From Dicaeum eximium (Eukaryota; Chordata; Aves; Passeriformes; Dicaeidae), in assembly GCA_013396995.1 (NCBI GenBank), contig VWZP01010489.1, positions 179,135 through 243,134 of the forward strand: 64,000 nt of DNA, given 5' to 3'. The position numbers and the translations under genes were made by a program. The notes under the pieces are model-generated. The model was not told the DNA's origin and did not search any database. It saw nothing but the letters and a program-made list of their open reading frames with translations. This document shows, piece after piece, positions 44,791 to 56,659 of this stretch (positions within the stretch are counted from its first letter, which is position 1; every line of letters starts with the position of its first letter).

Positions 44791-45418
44791 ATTCCCTGGA
44801 ATAACTGATCCAGATGGGGAAGAGTTGCTGGTCCTCCAACTGCAAGTGGCAGCCCTCAGGAGAGCCACAAATCCATGGGGTTTCCCACTGTCGCAGGAAA
44901 GTTTGGATCAATTCGGAAATCAATTTGAATCCATTTCCTTTGGAAACCCAAGGAAGTTTGGGACAGTCCCAAGCTCAGCATTCCAGTGCAGATCCTGGTG
45001 TGGCAAGCTGGGATAAAACAGGAAGCCACTCAGACTGCAAAAAACTCGTTATTGTTTTCGGGGAAGGGGATTAATTAACCACCGATGGGATGAGCTGGGT
45101 AAATGAAGTGTGAGGAGCAGCTTCCACATGGAATGGGTGATCCCAAGGCTATTCCCAAGTGGCTGCAGCAGGGCAGGGCTGTTCCATGGAGCAATCCAGG
45201 TTGCCACCTCCAGGAATTTGTATTTCAGGGCTTAGAAATAATTCCTGCCTTGCTAGAATATGGAATTCCTGCTCGGCTGACCATGGATGATCCAGTGGGA
45301 TTTGTGATCTTTGAGGGGGCCCATTCCTGCATGCACGCTCTGCTAAAGGATCCTGATGATCACTCATTAATTAACCCTGGGAATTAAGTGCTGTCCATGC
45401 ACTTCCCAATCCCTGGGG
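44791..45418. other. unannotated single-copy DNA
   Basis: Normal-composition flank of the C-depleted insert; nothing recognised. Confidence 0.4.
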
Positions 45419-45784
45419 TGTTGTTGTTTTTTGATGAAAGATAATGTGACTTGGTTTTATATAACAGTACGGTAATTTTTTAATAAAGGTTATTTGGTTT
45501 AAATGATAAGATGAAGTTACTAATGTGGTGGATAAGTTAAAATGGTGTTTATTATTTTATATTGTGGGTTTAAATAGATGAGGGGTTTGTTTTATGTTAT
45601 AGGAAAAGGTGTTTGGGGTTTTGGGTTAGTTTAAGGAGTGGAAAATTATTGGAATGGATAAAAAGTGTTGGGTTAGTAAGGAGGTATGTATGGAATTAGA
45701 GATAAGGTTTTTGGTTTTTTGTAGGTTATTGGGTGAGGGGTGGAGACAAGTTTTGTTTTTTCGTATAGTTTGAAATTTTTTGCA
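45419..45784 (-). mobile_element. C-depleted, putatively hypermutated solo LTR
   Basis: Within 45421-45780 I count 6 C and 101 G in 360 bp, while both flanks have normal C content; the change is abrupt. Read on the minus strand, it starts TGCAAAAAATTTC and ends CAACAACA, the TG...CA ends of a retroviral LTR, with AATAAA opposite 45548-45553 and TATATAAAA opposite about 45456-45464. Flanking CCCC occurs on both sides but not as a clean duplication. G depletion on the minus strand is what deaminase editing of minus-strand cDNA gives. It could instead be an unusual simple-sequence-rich element. Family unknown. Confidence 0.6.
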
Positions 45785-45842
45785 GCGGGGGTTTTTATTT
45801 CTCAACACTGGGGAGCTGGGAATGGTGCTGCCAGCAAAGCTN

Positions 45843-46208
45843 TGTTGTTGTTTTTTGATGAAAGATAATGTGACTTGGTTTTATATAACAGTACGGTAAT
45901 TTTTTAATAAAGGTTATTTGGTTTAAATGATAAGATGAAGTTACTAATGTGGTGGATAAGTTAAAATGGTGTTTATTATTTTATATTGTGGGTTTAAATA
46001 GATGAGGGGTTTGTTTTATGTTATAGGAAAAGGTGTTTGGGGTTTTGGGTTAGTTTAAGGAGTGGAAAATTATTGGAATGGATAAAAAGTGTTGGGTTAG
46101 TAAGGAGGTATGTATGGAATTAGAGATAAGGTTTTTGGTTTTTTGTAGGTTATTGGGTGAGGGGTGGAGACAAGTTTTGTTTTTTCGTATAGTTTGAAAT
46201 TTTTTGCA
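45843..46208 (-). mobile_element. second (probably artefactual) copy of the C-depleted element
   Basis: Identical to 45419-45784, lying after the N. Count it as one insertion unless read data show two. Confidence 0.55.
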
Positions 46209-46265
46209 GCGGGGGTTTTTATTTCTCAACACTGGGGAGCTGGGAATGGTGCTGCCAGCAAAGCT

Positions 46266-49036
46266 TCTTCCTTTCCCAACCGTGGAGAGGAGATCCTGGA
46301 AGAAACACTGCAGGAGCTGCTCCGGGGGTGGATTCCCGAGCGAAGCGCTTCCGTGCTAAATAAGAAACTGGGAAGAAGCATCTTCTCTCAAGGATCCAGG
46401 GAATGGGCTGTGACTCAGGATCCTGAATGGAAAAGCTGCAGCCATCTGGCCTTATCTCAGCGCCCTGCCTGGGCCAGCCCAGCCGCGCGGGGACAGCCGG
46501 CCCTGGACGCAGCGGTGACAACAGCAGGGTGGCATCTCCTGGCACCTTCCTGACAGGACACCCACCTGCCATTTCCCCTTGGATGCAGAGTCAGAGGGCT
46601 CGGGAGGGCTGGAGAAGCCCTGGGAAGCTCAGGAAGGTGGCGTTGCCCCTGGAAGTCCCTGGCGTGTGGGGCACGATCCGTGTCCTCCTTTGCCACCCAT
46701 CCTTTTCCCATGGAACCAACAGGCTGAGGTGGATTTTGCTCCCAGTTAGCCACGGAAATAAACTGGGAAAATACACACAGTGGATGTGCAGAAATGTCAG
46801 AGTTAATGCAACTTAACTCCAGGCTTCCAGACTAATCCAGCATTTGCATTTTTCTAACTTTAGTGACTTCCCAGACTTCAGATCTGGCTTCAATGAACAC
46901 ATAATTCCTTGTTTTCCTGACAAGGAGTGTGGATTTCAAAAAGCTCCCTCCACGCTGTGAATTCAAGGGGAAATGCTTTTCCTTCATATCAATCAAGCTC
47001 TTTTAAACAACTCAAGTTCATTTCACGCTTTTCTCCTTGATTTCTGTACCTCGTGATCAGCAGGAAAAGCAAAGCTCAGAAATAAAACCGAGCTTGTTTG
47101 GTAAAAATAGAATTTGCAGGAGCAAAATGGAATTTTTAAGCTGGAATTTTAAAGCTCCCTGTGTCCTGTTTTTTGGGCAGGAAGAGGCAGGAGAGGGGTG
47201 AAACGGAGAGGATTTTATCCTGCTAATCCAGGTGCCCACCTGAAATGCCCTTCCAGGTATCCTGGGAGCTCTTGTCACCTCCAAAAGGCAAAGCCCATCC
47301 AACACTTTGGCCAGCAGCAGGAAATGCTTCATTCCCTGTGGAGTTTGGGGTGCCCGGTCCCAAACCTTTGGCATCTCCAGGAACTGGTTAAAGCTGATTG
47401 GATTTCCCATGGCGAGGTCGGTGAACCTGGTGGTGGATTCCAGGAGAGGCTGGAGAGCCTGGAATTGCAGGACCGGTAAGGTTGGAAAAACCTCCAAGCA
47501 TCTTCCATCCCATTTATTTGCCGAAGGTGAGGATCAAGGGACAACATTCCTTTCATCATCCCACCGGTGTCAGCCATGGATTAGGGAATATTCCCTGCAT
47601 CCCCTCACACTGAGGGTGTTGGGAGCTGCTTTCCAATATAAAAATCCTTGATCCTGCCATTGGGAAGGCAGATTTGGACTAGAAAGAAGAGGCAAAAGAA
47701 AGAAAAATATAGAGAAGAAAGTATTCGTAGGAATAGCCTATGGAATGATGCAAAGGGGCTGTGGTCATCCCAAAAATCTCTACTCTGATATTGTTGCATT
47801 TTGGAGAAGTGAGGAAAGCATCTCAGATCTTTGGATAAAAAGCTTCTGCTGTCTCTTCTCCATAAATTAAAGTCTGTTTGGTTTTTTTGGTTTTTTGTTT
47901 GGTTGGTTGGTGGTTTTGTTTTTTTTTTTTTCTGGGAAAAGCTCACTTTGCACTGTGGAAAATAGGATGCATTTCCCCTTTTCCCATCTTTATTTATCTC
48001 AGCACAATCCTAATTGTTCCTGTAAACCCCAATTCCCGGAGGGCACTGAAACCAAAGGGACTCTTTCCAATTCCAAACCAACGCTCCGTTGTGTCCTTAA
48101 ATCTCTTTCTTAGCCACCGTTTCGGAAACCTGCCATCCTTTTCTTTGATATTCCCGCTTACTGCTCCTGAAAGCAGGAAAGAGAGGCTGCTCCTCTCCCT
48201 TTTTCCCTTCTCCAAGACGCAAAATGAGCATCCTCCTTCCCGGCTTTTGTCAATGATCACCGGCTGCCATCTCCTATCAAAGCCCTTCCAGGAGTGACAG
48301 AGCGGAAAAAATAGGAAAGGACCAGGAGAGGAGCATCCCATTCAGCAGGGAGCACTCAGCACCCACGCCTGGCTGCCTGAGAGGCAGCTCTGCTCCCGGG
48401 AAAAGCCGCCAAAAACAAAGGGAAACGGCAGGAACTCCACGCTGCTCATTTCAGCGGCTCGGGGATCATCACCGTGCGCATCCCAAATGGACACAGGGGT
48501 GCTGGTTGGAATAAACACGGGCCAGGGAGCAATTTCCCGCCTTCCTTAATGGATTTGCGCTTTCCTTGTGGGCAGCAAAGTGTCCTGGTGTTTTCCTGGC
48601 GGGATCCATCTCACCGCGGGGTCGTGGCGGGGATCCTCCCAGCCAAATTCAAAATTGAAGAGCGAATTCTTCACGGGCCAGATGCTGCCACCTCTATCCT
48701 CTCTAAGTGGTGCCTCTCCCGGCCCAATCCAATGGGAATGGGCACCGCAGGGATGAGGGAGCCCGCGGGGGTCCCTCGGAGCCGTGGCCTCTCCGTTGCT
48801 CATTTTAATGGGGATTTATTTGGAGCAAACTGAGGAATTTCTCCTCTTCCCTTAAGTGAAGAGGAAAAAACAGTGACCCAATAACAGCAGCTTCTTCCCA
48901 GCTGTGGAATTCGTGGGTATTTTTGTGCAGGGTTTTTGGCTAATTATGTCGTGAAAGAGCAGCTATCCCTTTCCAAAGTCTTTCTGCATCCTTCCCTAAA
49001 TTCATTAGCTGCCTTTATCTCAACTCCCGGGCCACA
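46266..49036. other. unique DNA, CpG-bearing in parts
   Basis: Around 46440-46520 the sequence is GC- and CpG-rich (AGCCGCGCGGGGACAGCC). A fragment at 47476-47512 (GGTAAGGTTGGAAAAACC, then TCCAAGCATC) resembles a reverse CR1 end. 48590-48800 retains CpGs (CTCACCGCGGGGTCGTGGCG) and could be conserved non-coding DNA. No exon is supported. Confidence 0.4.
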
Positions 49037-49783
49037 TTTAGCCAGAACTCCTTTTAATCTGCCATTTTTGAAAAAAATTTTTAGCGAAATATTTGGCAGC
49101 ATTTTAAATATTCGCCTCTAAATGTGTCCCTACTTTTCATTGCCCTTTTCCAAAGCCTTCCCACAGCCTTTCCCAAAGAAATTCTTAAAAAAAAAATTAA
49201 ATCAATGCTTTTTTAACCCTCTGCCTGGAATAAATTCCAGCAGAAAAGTAAAACAGCAGGAGAGCCTCACTTTTTCAATGCTGCTGTGGACTATTACTGC
49301 AAAGTTGAGTGGAAAATCATCAGATTTCCATTTATTTCCTCATCTACCAGGAATTAGGGGGATCATTCCCATCCCAGGTACAATATGGAAATAAATGGTG
49401 GAGGAATTCAAGGGATTTCAGGAAATCTTGAGGATCCACCTCATCAGGTGAATTGAGTGATTACAGTTTCTGCAAACTGGGAAGGAAAGATGGAAAAATC
49501 ATGGAAAACCCATGGAATGGCTGCCTTTTCTCTGTGTTATTTACAAGACTTCAGGGATTGATAAGGGAATCAAGGAAAGAGGGAAAAACGGGAACAAAAG
49601 CCCAGCCAGCTCATGGAAAAGCCAAGAGCTTGGTCGAGGACCATCCTTATTTTTTACCGTACAAGGAGTTGTTAAATACCTTTATCCCAGATTGAGGGAG
49701 ACATTTAGGGAAAACTCCTTTTATTCTGCCATTTTCTTCCCTCTTTTTAGCAAATTTTTGGCAGAATTTGGGATTTTCACCTT
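49037..49783. repeat. pair of ~80-bp direct repeats 660 bp apart
   Basis: 49031-49113 (CATTTAGCCAGAACTCCTTT, TCTGCCATTTTT, TTTTTAGCGAAATATTTGGC) resembles 49703-49783 (CATTTAGGGAAAACTCCTTT, TCTGCCATTTTC, TTTTTAGCAAATTTTTGGC) at about three bases in four. It may be an ancient local duplication or two relics of one old element. Confidence 0.5.
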
Positions 49784-50025
49784 GCAATTCGGCTGCACTT
49801 CAGTTTCCTGCTCCCCTGATACTGATAAGAGACTTGAAACCAGGGTTGGGTAGAGTTTGCAAAGGTACAGGAAATTTGGGGAATTTTTTTGCTTTAAAAT
49901 GGACACTGTTAAAGTTATCCCAATCCAGGGGGAAAGAGAGGACATGTTTTGTGAAGCAGGACGTTGGGTGGCTTCATATTTGCCACAGCAGGTGTTTAAA
50001 GCCCTGATAAATTTTTCTTAAAAGA

Positions 50026-50078
50026 TGATCACAGAGCGTTCCAAATTGGAAAGGACCCACAAAGATCATGGATCCAAC
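50026..50078 (-). mobile_element. CR1 LINE terminus, short fragment
   Basis: ATCACAGAGCGTTCCAAATT, GGAAAGGACCCACAAAGATC and ATGGATCCAACTG correspond to a reverse CR1 end. A possible forward terminal piece (GACCTAATAGGTCTTTCCAG) lies at about 50555-50577. Confidence 0.65.
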
Positions 50079-50329
50079 TGTGGGATGGGATGGATCCCAC
50101 AGCTTCGGCCATTTTATCTCCAACCAACTGAGCTCATATGGGATGATGGCCAAAAAAAGACGGAAAACGGAGCTGGCTCCCCTTCCCAAGCCATTTTTCA
50201 CGTCCCCGGATATTTTTGTGCTCCTCTTCCCCAGCTCATTCCAAACTATCCCGGTTGCCTGTCCCGTGTTCCCGCTCCTCCGTTGCCTTTGGATCCTCCC
50301 CTCAGCGGGGACATTTTCCATGTCTGTCG

Positions 50330-50845
50330 CGGGCCTGCTCTCCCGGGGATCGCCCGGAGGCCGAACTTTGGTGTGATAGATTTTGACACCCCAGATGGCC
50401 CTCGCGGCTCTCCGCAGCACGAGCTGAAATCCCGCTCGCGCCGTTGGCAGCTCCGAACATCCGGGAGCAGCCCGGCTTTTCCTCTTCCACGGCGATATCC
50501 AGATTTGGGAGGGTGAAAGCGCTGATCAGGCACTGGCAAGGAGCTGGAGTCAATGACCTAATAGGTCTTTCCAGCCCTAATTCCCACGCTTTATTAAGAG
50601 GGATTCTTTGTCGCCGCGGCGCTGATCCGTCGGAGCTGTCACCGCCGAGGGGAGGCGGGAGGGGTGGCACTAACGGTGTCATCGAAATCCATCTTTTTTT
50701 TTGGCACCTCTGCCCCTGTGAATCACGAGGACCATCTGGAGAGCGGGCACGCTGCCACGCCGGCAGATGGGCCGGGGCGTGCCGAGCTCCGAGCCCGCGG
50801 ATGATTATCAAATGTGCTGTTGGGCGAGCATTTCCCAGCAGGAAT
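50330..50845. promoter_or_regulatory. CpG-rich block, candidate regulatory element
   Basis: Dense CpGs (GTCGCCGCGGCGCTGATCCG, CACCGCCGAGGGGAGGCGGG, CCACGCCGGCAGATGGGCCG) with GATTATCAAATG make this the most CpG-rich stretch of the window outside repeats. No TATA, initiator or coding frame can be argued, so either a small CpG island or a conserved enhancer is possible. The minus-strand frames crossing it are Arg/Gly-rich by composition. Confidence 0.25.
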
Positions 50846-53039
50846 ATCCCGACAACTTCCTGGGATGAGCCCTTGGATCCATAGGTAGAAACGAGCCATT
50901 TAGCTCCCAAAAAATCCCATCCAAAATTCCATCCCTGGGCTGAGAGGAAAGGGACGGATTCTTCCTGGCTGTTCCGGTGTGTGCCGGGGTTTTGGCACCA
51001 CCAAAGTTGGGATCCTCCTGGAGGCACAACCCACAAATCCCAAGGTTTTAACGCCCCAAAATTTCACACGCAACTGGGGAAAAGGCTCATAATTATATGT
51101 AATTTTATATATATTAAAAATGCAGAATATATCTAATTATAATTCCTAATTATCACAGCTTCGTTCCATCCCAACGGGAGCATTTGCCTCCAGGCCTCGT
51201 TCCTGCAGCTGGGACACAAACACGGACAAGACACAGTTTGCTGACACAGAGTATTTTTAGCAGGTCATCCATTGCTCCAGAATTCCTGCATTCCCACAGA
51301 AAGGGGTGGAAAGCTGTTTTTCCCCTCACATCCGATTTATTCCTTTGGAATTCACACCAAGCCAAGCGCTCTCCACCTGGGGACAGTGTGAGTGTCGCTG
51401 GAGGTGGCTTCACTGTGGATGGGGACACTTGGGGTCATTTTTTCCTTCTCCTCCCCCCCAGCCCCTTTGGTTCAACTGATTTTGTGGATTTAGCTCCAAG
51501 GCACAGGTGCAGGAAGTCCTCGCTGCCCATCCAGTTTGGAATTGTGGCGCTCTGGTGGAGCAGGGAAAACGGTGAGGATGCTGCTGGTGCTGCCCTCATC
51601 CAAGGGGATTCATTAGCAGGGGCTCCCTGCCATCCCAAAGTGCCTGGATTTATCCTGGATCCAAGCTGGAGCTGAGGGGGCTCAGCTCTGCCCATACCAT
51701 GCTGGGCCTGGCCTAACAAGCCTGGCCTAGCGGGCCTGGGCAGCGCTCGCTCCGTGTGGAGCCAGTCCTGCTCTGCAGGGCGGGATGCAATTCCCAGGAA
51801 TCCCGTCCCAGTGGAAACTCACTGGAATGCGTTTTTGATATGCAACCAAGGTGCTCAGAGTTTAGATACTGATTAAATAAGAGGTGCAGCAGGAAAATCG
51901 CGTTATTCCTACTGACCTGGAGCTCCAGGAGCCCTCCTGGGATACGGATCTGGGCGCGTGGGAAGGAGCAGCATCTCCAGCAGAGCTCTGATCCTTGGAA
52001 AATGGGAAAAAGCCTTTAAAAAGTGCTTTCTTTCCTTCTGGAATACTTGAGAAGAGCTGGATTGACGAGGGAGTGACAGTTCTCACTTCAGTGCAGCTGC
52101 CAGAGGGATCCATGTGGGATGGACAGGATCCTGTGTGGGATGGGAAGTTTTTAATGAATTCCTGATTGGCCTTCCCAACTAAATCTCCTCCATCCTGTTT
52201 GATTTTAATTCCAGATCTCAGTTGGAGCTTAGTCCAAAAAAAAAGCTGGGATGTGGAATTAAATGGGAGCTGCCCATACATTCCCAGACTTCAGTGGAGC
52301 CCCTCGGTGTGGAGCTGGATTTTTACCCCAGGCTGGGCAGGTTTGTTCCTGTTTTATCAGGACTGATTCTCCCAGAGCCCTTGGCCACAAGCAGAGAGTT
52401 TAATTATAATGAACACCCCCCCCTCCCAGAACATCCCTGCTCCGAGTGCATTTGGAATTAGGGAAGCCAGGGAAGCGGCCGCTCGTAAATCAGAGAGAGA
52501 AGCTGCTGGGATCCCCCCTCATTTTCCCAGTCCAAGCACTGACCTGTGGGATTTGGCACTTTTGGGAAGTGGGACAGAATATCCCGATTCCGTGATTCCT
52601 AAATCCGTGCTTTTAGACATAACAACAAACAGCCTGGAGTAAAAGAGCTGGATAACCCCATCTGAAGTCATTTATTAACGGAAGTCCTTCCTCTGGAATT
52701 CCTTTAAACTCTGTGTGGGTTTTTCTGCTGCCAAATTCGCTTCGTGCTGTTGAAGATTAATTTTAATTTTTTTTCCCCCCTTATCAAGATTTTTATCTTC
52801 CACTTGGCAAACCCTGAGGTTTATCCGTTATTCCTAACGGAGCCAATAATTTCCTATATAATAACAGAAATTATTGTGGGGCTGTTTATTTATCTCAGAT
52901 GTTCATCATGATTAAAAAATCGGCTCATTCCTTGGATCTGGGTGATTTTGGGGAATATGAACAGGGAGCTGATGGGCTGGTTGAGCTGCCCACATCCCAG
53001 AGCTCTTCTCTGCTGTCACCTTCCCTCTCCAGGGAAAAG
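50846..53039. other. unannotated single-copy DNA
   Basis: 51085-51150 is AT-rich (AATTATATGTAATTTTATAT). The rest is unique with no recognised gene or element. Confidence 0.4.
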
Positions 53040-53072
53040 AAATCATGGAATGGTTTGGGTTGGACCTTAATC
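53040..53072 (-). mobile_element. CR1 LINE terminus, very short
   Basis: AATCATGGAATGGTTTGGGT then TGGACCTTAA is a 33-bp reverse CR1 end fragment. Confidence 0.65.
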
Positions 53073-55179
53073 AGGCAGATGTTTGATTGAGTTGGACCAA
53101 AGTGTTCCTGGGCATCCTTCAGACCTTGGAATGATGCTGATGGAGCACACAGGATAATTTGTCCTTGGAAATTGGGAAAATATTCCTCCTGCTCTCCCAC
53201 AGCTCCAGCTCCATCTGTTATCCCTATAAAACCTGGAGTTGGGATTTTCAGGCACTTCACTGCTCCAAGCCCTGGCTCCAGCTGTGCCACCTCTCCAGCT
53301 CTTGGACCAGCCACATTCCTGGAGTATTTCCATGGCTAAACAGCCAAGTTTCAGCACTTCTCTGTAATTTTTGTAAGGACTGATTAAAAACTTCGGGATA
53401 AACCTCAGCATTCCTAGCGGGACAGATCCCTGCCTCCAGCCCCGTGACCTGAGCAGGATCCACTGGAGACACATCCTGTGACAAATCCCAGGGTTTCCTG
53501 GGAGCAGGATCTGGGCTTTAAACCACTTCCCTTCCCTCCACCCATAAATGATCCCAGTCCTTTTATCCACATTATCCCTTGTGGAGGGCTCTGCTCTTGG
53601 CACCCCTCTCCGTAAGGATTTCCCTCCCAAACAACCCTGGAGCAAACAGATAAAGCCCCAAAACTGCGTCCCTGCTCCAATTTCCCTGGAAAACTTCTGG
53701 GAAGCCTAAGGAAGGCCATGCCCAGAGCCACCTGTGGTGTCCAGGACAGTTGATTTGGCTGCTTCCCATCCCAAGGAATCTCTGGAAAGGAGGGCAGAGC
53801 CTGGAGCATCCAAAGGAAACCTCAGCAGCCGAACTGACTTTGGAGCAGCAGCCCTTGGAATTCATCCAGGAGTCACCACAGGCTCTGCAGGGGGATTTGC
53901 AAGCCCAGGATGATCCATGAGAAGTTAAATTCCCAGGATTTCTCCATAGCAATGGCTGGGATTCATCCTGCACCTTTGCCCAGTGAGGATTCACCCAATT
54001 TGTAAAGGGATTTATTCCAGGTGTTCTTCTCAGGTCCCTTCACCTGGATCATTTCCCTCATTCCATCCGTGCCCACATCTGAGGAAATCCCAATTTTCTG
54101 GAAGCTCCAACGAACCCGTCATTCCAAGACACCCGGGAGAAGCACAAAACCAAGGGCTGGGATGGATTGGGAACACAGGGAGGGGCTTTCCCTGCTGGGA
54201 GCCACATCCCAGGGATTACGAGGGATCCCGGTGTCCCATCCCTGGGGGAGCTCTGGATTTTCCTGGATCCCTGCGATGCTGCTGGGTTGTTCATGGCAAG
54301 GGATGCTCTGACCCTCTCTGCAGGGATTCCCTGGCACAAGGATCATTTCCCTGGTTGGAAAAAGAGTAACTGATCTATGGAGAGCACACAGATCCATTTA
54401 TTCGTTTCAGGAATGAGTCACGGAGCGGGAATTGCTGCGTATCCCATGCTGCCTCATCCTCGCCATTCCACGGCCATCCAGGGTCCTGGTCCTTAATCAG
54501 AGACCCCAAAAAGCTGGAGTCATGTCTCATGAACTCCCTTTGATCCTCAACCACTGGATTCATGCTCTTTCAGCCCAAGTTTGGTGGATTTTTATTCCTC
54601 TTTCTCCTCGGAAAATCCTTTTTAGCCGAAATTTTCCTCTGCTTGTAAAGTGTCCCATAATAGCGCTCCGGGCAGGAGGAGATTAATGTCAGCTCCCATT
54701 TAGGCATCCCTATGGATCAGAACAGCCCTTTGTAATTCCCTGTTCTTCTGGAGGGAGCAGGATCAAAAAATTCCAAAAAAAAAAAAAATCCCCCGTTGTC
54801 GCTTCCTGGGTTATGGCTTTTAGGGAAATTCCCTTTGCCATAAAAAGTGATTTATTTTCCTTGGCCAGCTGAAGTGGGTGAGCCCTGCCAGGCTCATGAA
54901 ACAATTCCCAGTGGTGACGGAGGACTTTGTAGTGTGGTCATAAAAGCGGGAGTTTTGGGATTTGCTGGAAAAGCCTCATTCCCAAGGCTGGGGGGAAGCT
55001 CTCCAGCAGGACCCATGTGCAAGCAATAAGCAGAGGAATGCTCTTGGAAAAGGCAGCTTGGAGGATTTCCTTTGGCATCCTTTGGGTGGCCTGGGAAGGG
55101 TGGGAAGCTCCGGGGGAGTGCTGGGCTCTGGGAAAGGGAAGTTCTGTGGTGTGGAACCAGCACATTCCAGCTCCTTCCC
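53073..55179. other. unannotated single-copy DNA
   Basis: A poly-A tract lies at about 54774-54788. Nothing else recognised. Confidence 0.4.
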
Positions 55180-55655
55180 AGCCCTCTGGATGCTGCTGGA
55201 GCAAAACATCCAGCTCCTCCTTTCCCTCTGGAATGGGAAGGAGCAGTGGGACAGCTCTGCTGCAAACCTTCCTCCTGGGAAATCCCTGCTCGCTCCCCAC
55301 TCCCACCCCAGCTCCGCCTCGGTGCCAGCGCTGGGATCATCCCAGCTGGAAAACGGCTGCCAGCACCTCCTGCTTTCCCATCCCTCTGGATGCTCCTTTC
55401 CCATCCCTCTGGATGCTGCTGCAGGAAAACATCCAGCTCCCCATCTCCCTCCGAGCCAGTGTTCCAATGGACGGGGAATGTGCAGTGGGATGCACAATCT
55501 CTCCTGGAATGGATTTCTCCTGGAAATCCCTCACTTGGGAAATTCCTGCTCGCTCCCCACTCCCACTCCAGCTCTGCCTCGGTACCAATTCCTGGGATCA
55601 TCCCAGCTGGAAAACGGCTGCCAGCACCTCCTGCTTTCCCACCAGACCTGTTCAG
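55180..55655. repeat. tandem duplication, ~260-bp unit, two diverged copies
   Basis: CTGCTCGCTCCCCACTCCCA begins at about 55288 and 55548, and GGGATCATCCCAGCTGGAAA and CAGCACCTCCTGCTTTCCCA follow in both. The preceding AACATCCAGCTCC block also occurs twice (55204, 55427). Open frames of 200-355 codons across this region on both strands are composition effects. Confidence 0.85.
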
Positions 55656-56156
55656 TTTTGCTTTCTGCATCCAGCAGTGATTTCTGTGGGAATTCAAGCT
55701 CGGTGTCACTCCCTCTGGAGCATGGATGATCCCAGATACCACCAACAACAGGCTCAAAGAAATCCAAGCAGGAAAGGACGACCCAAATCCAAGGAATGCT
55801 CTGAAAATTTGGGTATTGGTCTGACTGACCTCAGCTGGATGAGTTCCCATCTCCTCACCTCTTTCAGGATCCTGTGCAGAGCTGGGAGCAGGCTGGAGAT
55901 GCCTGGAGCAGGACAATGTGGAATCAGGACAATCCCAGGATCCTGGAATTTTGGGATCCATGGGAGCAACAGCAATGAAGAGACCTCAGGAAGGAAACCT
56001 GGCTTGGATAAATCCTTGGTTAAAATAACAAGGAGGGAACTCTGCTGGTGATGTCCTGAATTTGTTTCCCTCTCCCTGGATCCTGGATTTCCACCTCTCA
56101 GAGGTTAATGCCATGGATTAATCCCATGGATTTGGAGGTGGGTTTGGAAAGGATGC
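55656..56156. other. unannotated single-copy DNA
   Basis: Nothing recognised before the purine tract. Confidence 0.4.
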
Positions 56157-56375
56157 TCCAGAGGGGGAAGGAGAAAGAGAAGGAGGAGGAAGAAAAGGAG
56201 GAAGAGGAGAAAGAGGAGAGGGAGAAGGGGGAAGCTGAGAGTGAGGAAATGGAGGAGAATGAGAAGGAGAAAGAGGAGAAGGAGAAGGAGAAGGAGAAGG
56301 AGAAGGAGAAGGAGAAGGAGAAGGAGAAGGAGAAGGAGAAGGAGAAGGAGAAGGAGAAGGAGAAGGAGAAGAAAG
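56157..56375. repeat. polypurine tract ending in (GGAGAA)n
   Basis: About 220 bp of nearly pure purine on the + strand, the last ~110 bp a regular GGAGAA hexamer repeat. The frames read Lys-Glu, poly-Arg or Ser/Leu runs and are not genes. A mirror-symmetric purine run of this length could form intramolecular triplex DNA. Confidence 0.95.
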
Positions 56376-56659
56376 GAACCCCCAGTGATGTCTGGCAGTG
56401 AGGGCTCTCCTTCCTCCTCCCCAGCACAATTCCCAGCCCTTGGAGGGGCGGAATTCCCCCTCTGGATGCATCCACCTGGGAATTGGCGCCGTGGGGCACG
56501 AGGGGATTCAGGGACTGGCACAAAGGCAGCCCTTGCTGGGGACTTCCCCCTCCGAGGATCCCGTTGTTATTTTGTGAAGAGGGACTTGGGAGCAAAGCTT
56601 GGACTCATCCCTGCACAGGGAACCACCCCAAAATGAGCAGAGATCGGAAAAATCAGCCT
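56376..56659. other. unannotated single-copy DNA
   Basis: Normal-composition flank between the purine tract and the C-depleted insert. Confidence 0.4.

Larger units (their letters stand above)
45419..46265. other. 423-bp exact duplication around a single N: assembly artefact
   Basis: 45419-45841 and 45843-46265 match base for base as far as I can read, separated by one N at 45842. The right copy continues into unique sequence. The repeat begins exactly at the left edge of the C-depleted element, suggesting a contig broke at the repeat boundary and was joined without trimming. The second element copy (45843-46208) is therefore probably not an independent insertion. Confidence 0.9.

Noticed and set aside
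45626..45808. 60-codon minus-strand frame inside the C-depleted element
   Set aside because: Loss of G on that strand lowers the chance of TGA and TAG stops; the frame is a by-product of composition.
54894..56051. Long overlapping frames (355 codons minus, 344 codons plus)
   Set aside because: Both strands are open over the same GC-rich tandem duplication, neither shows splice signals or recognisable domains.
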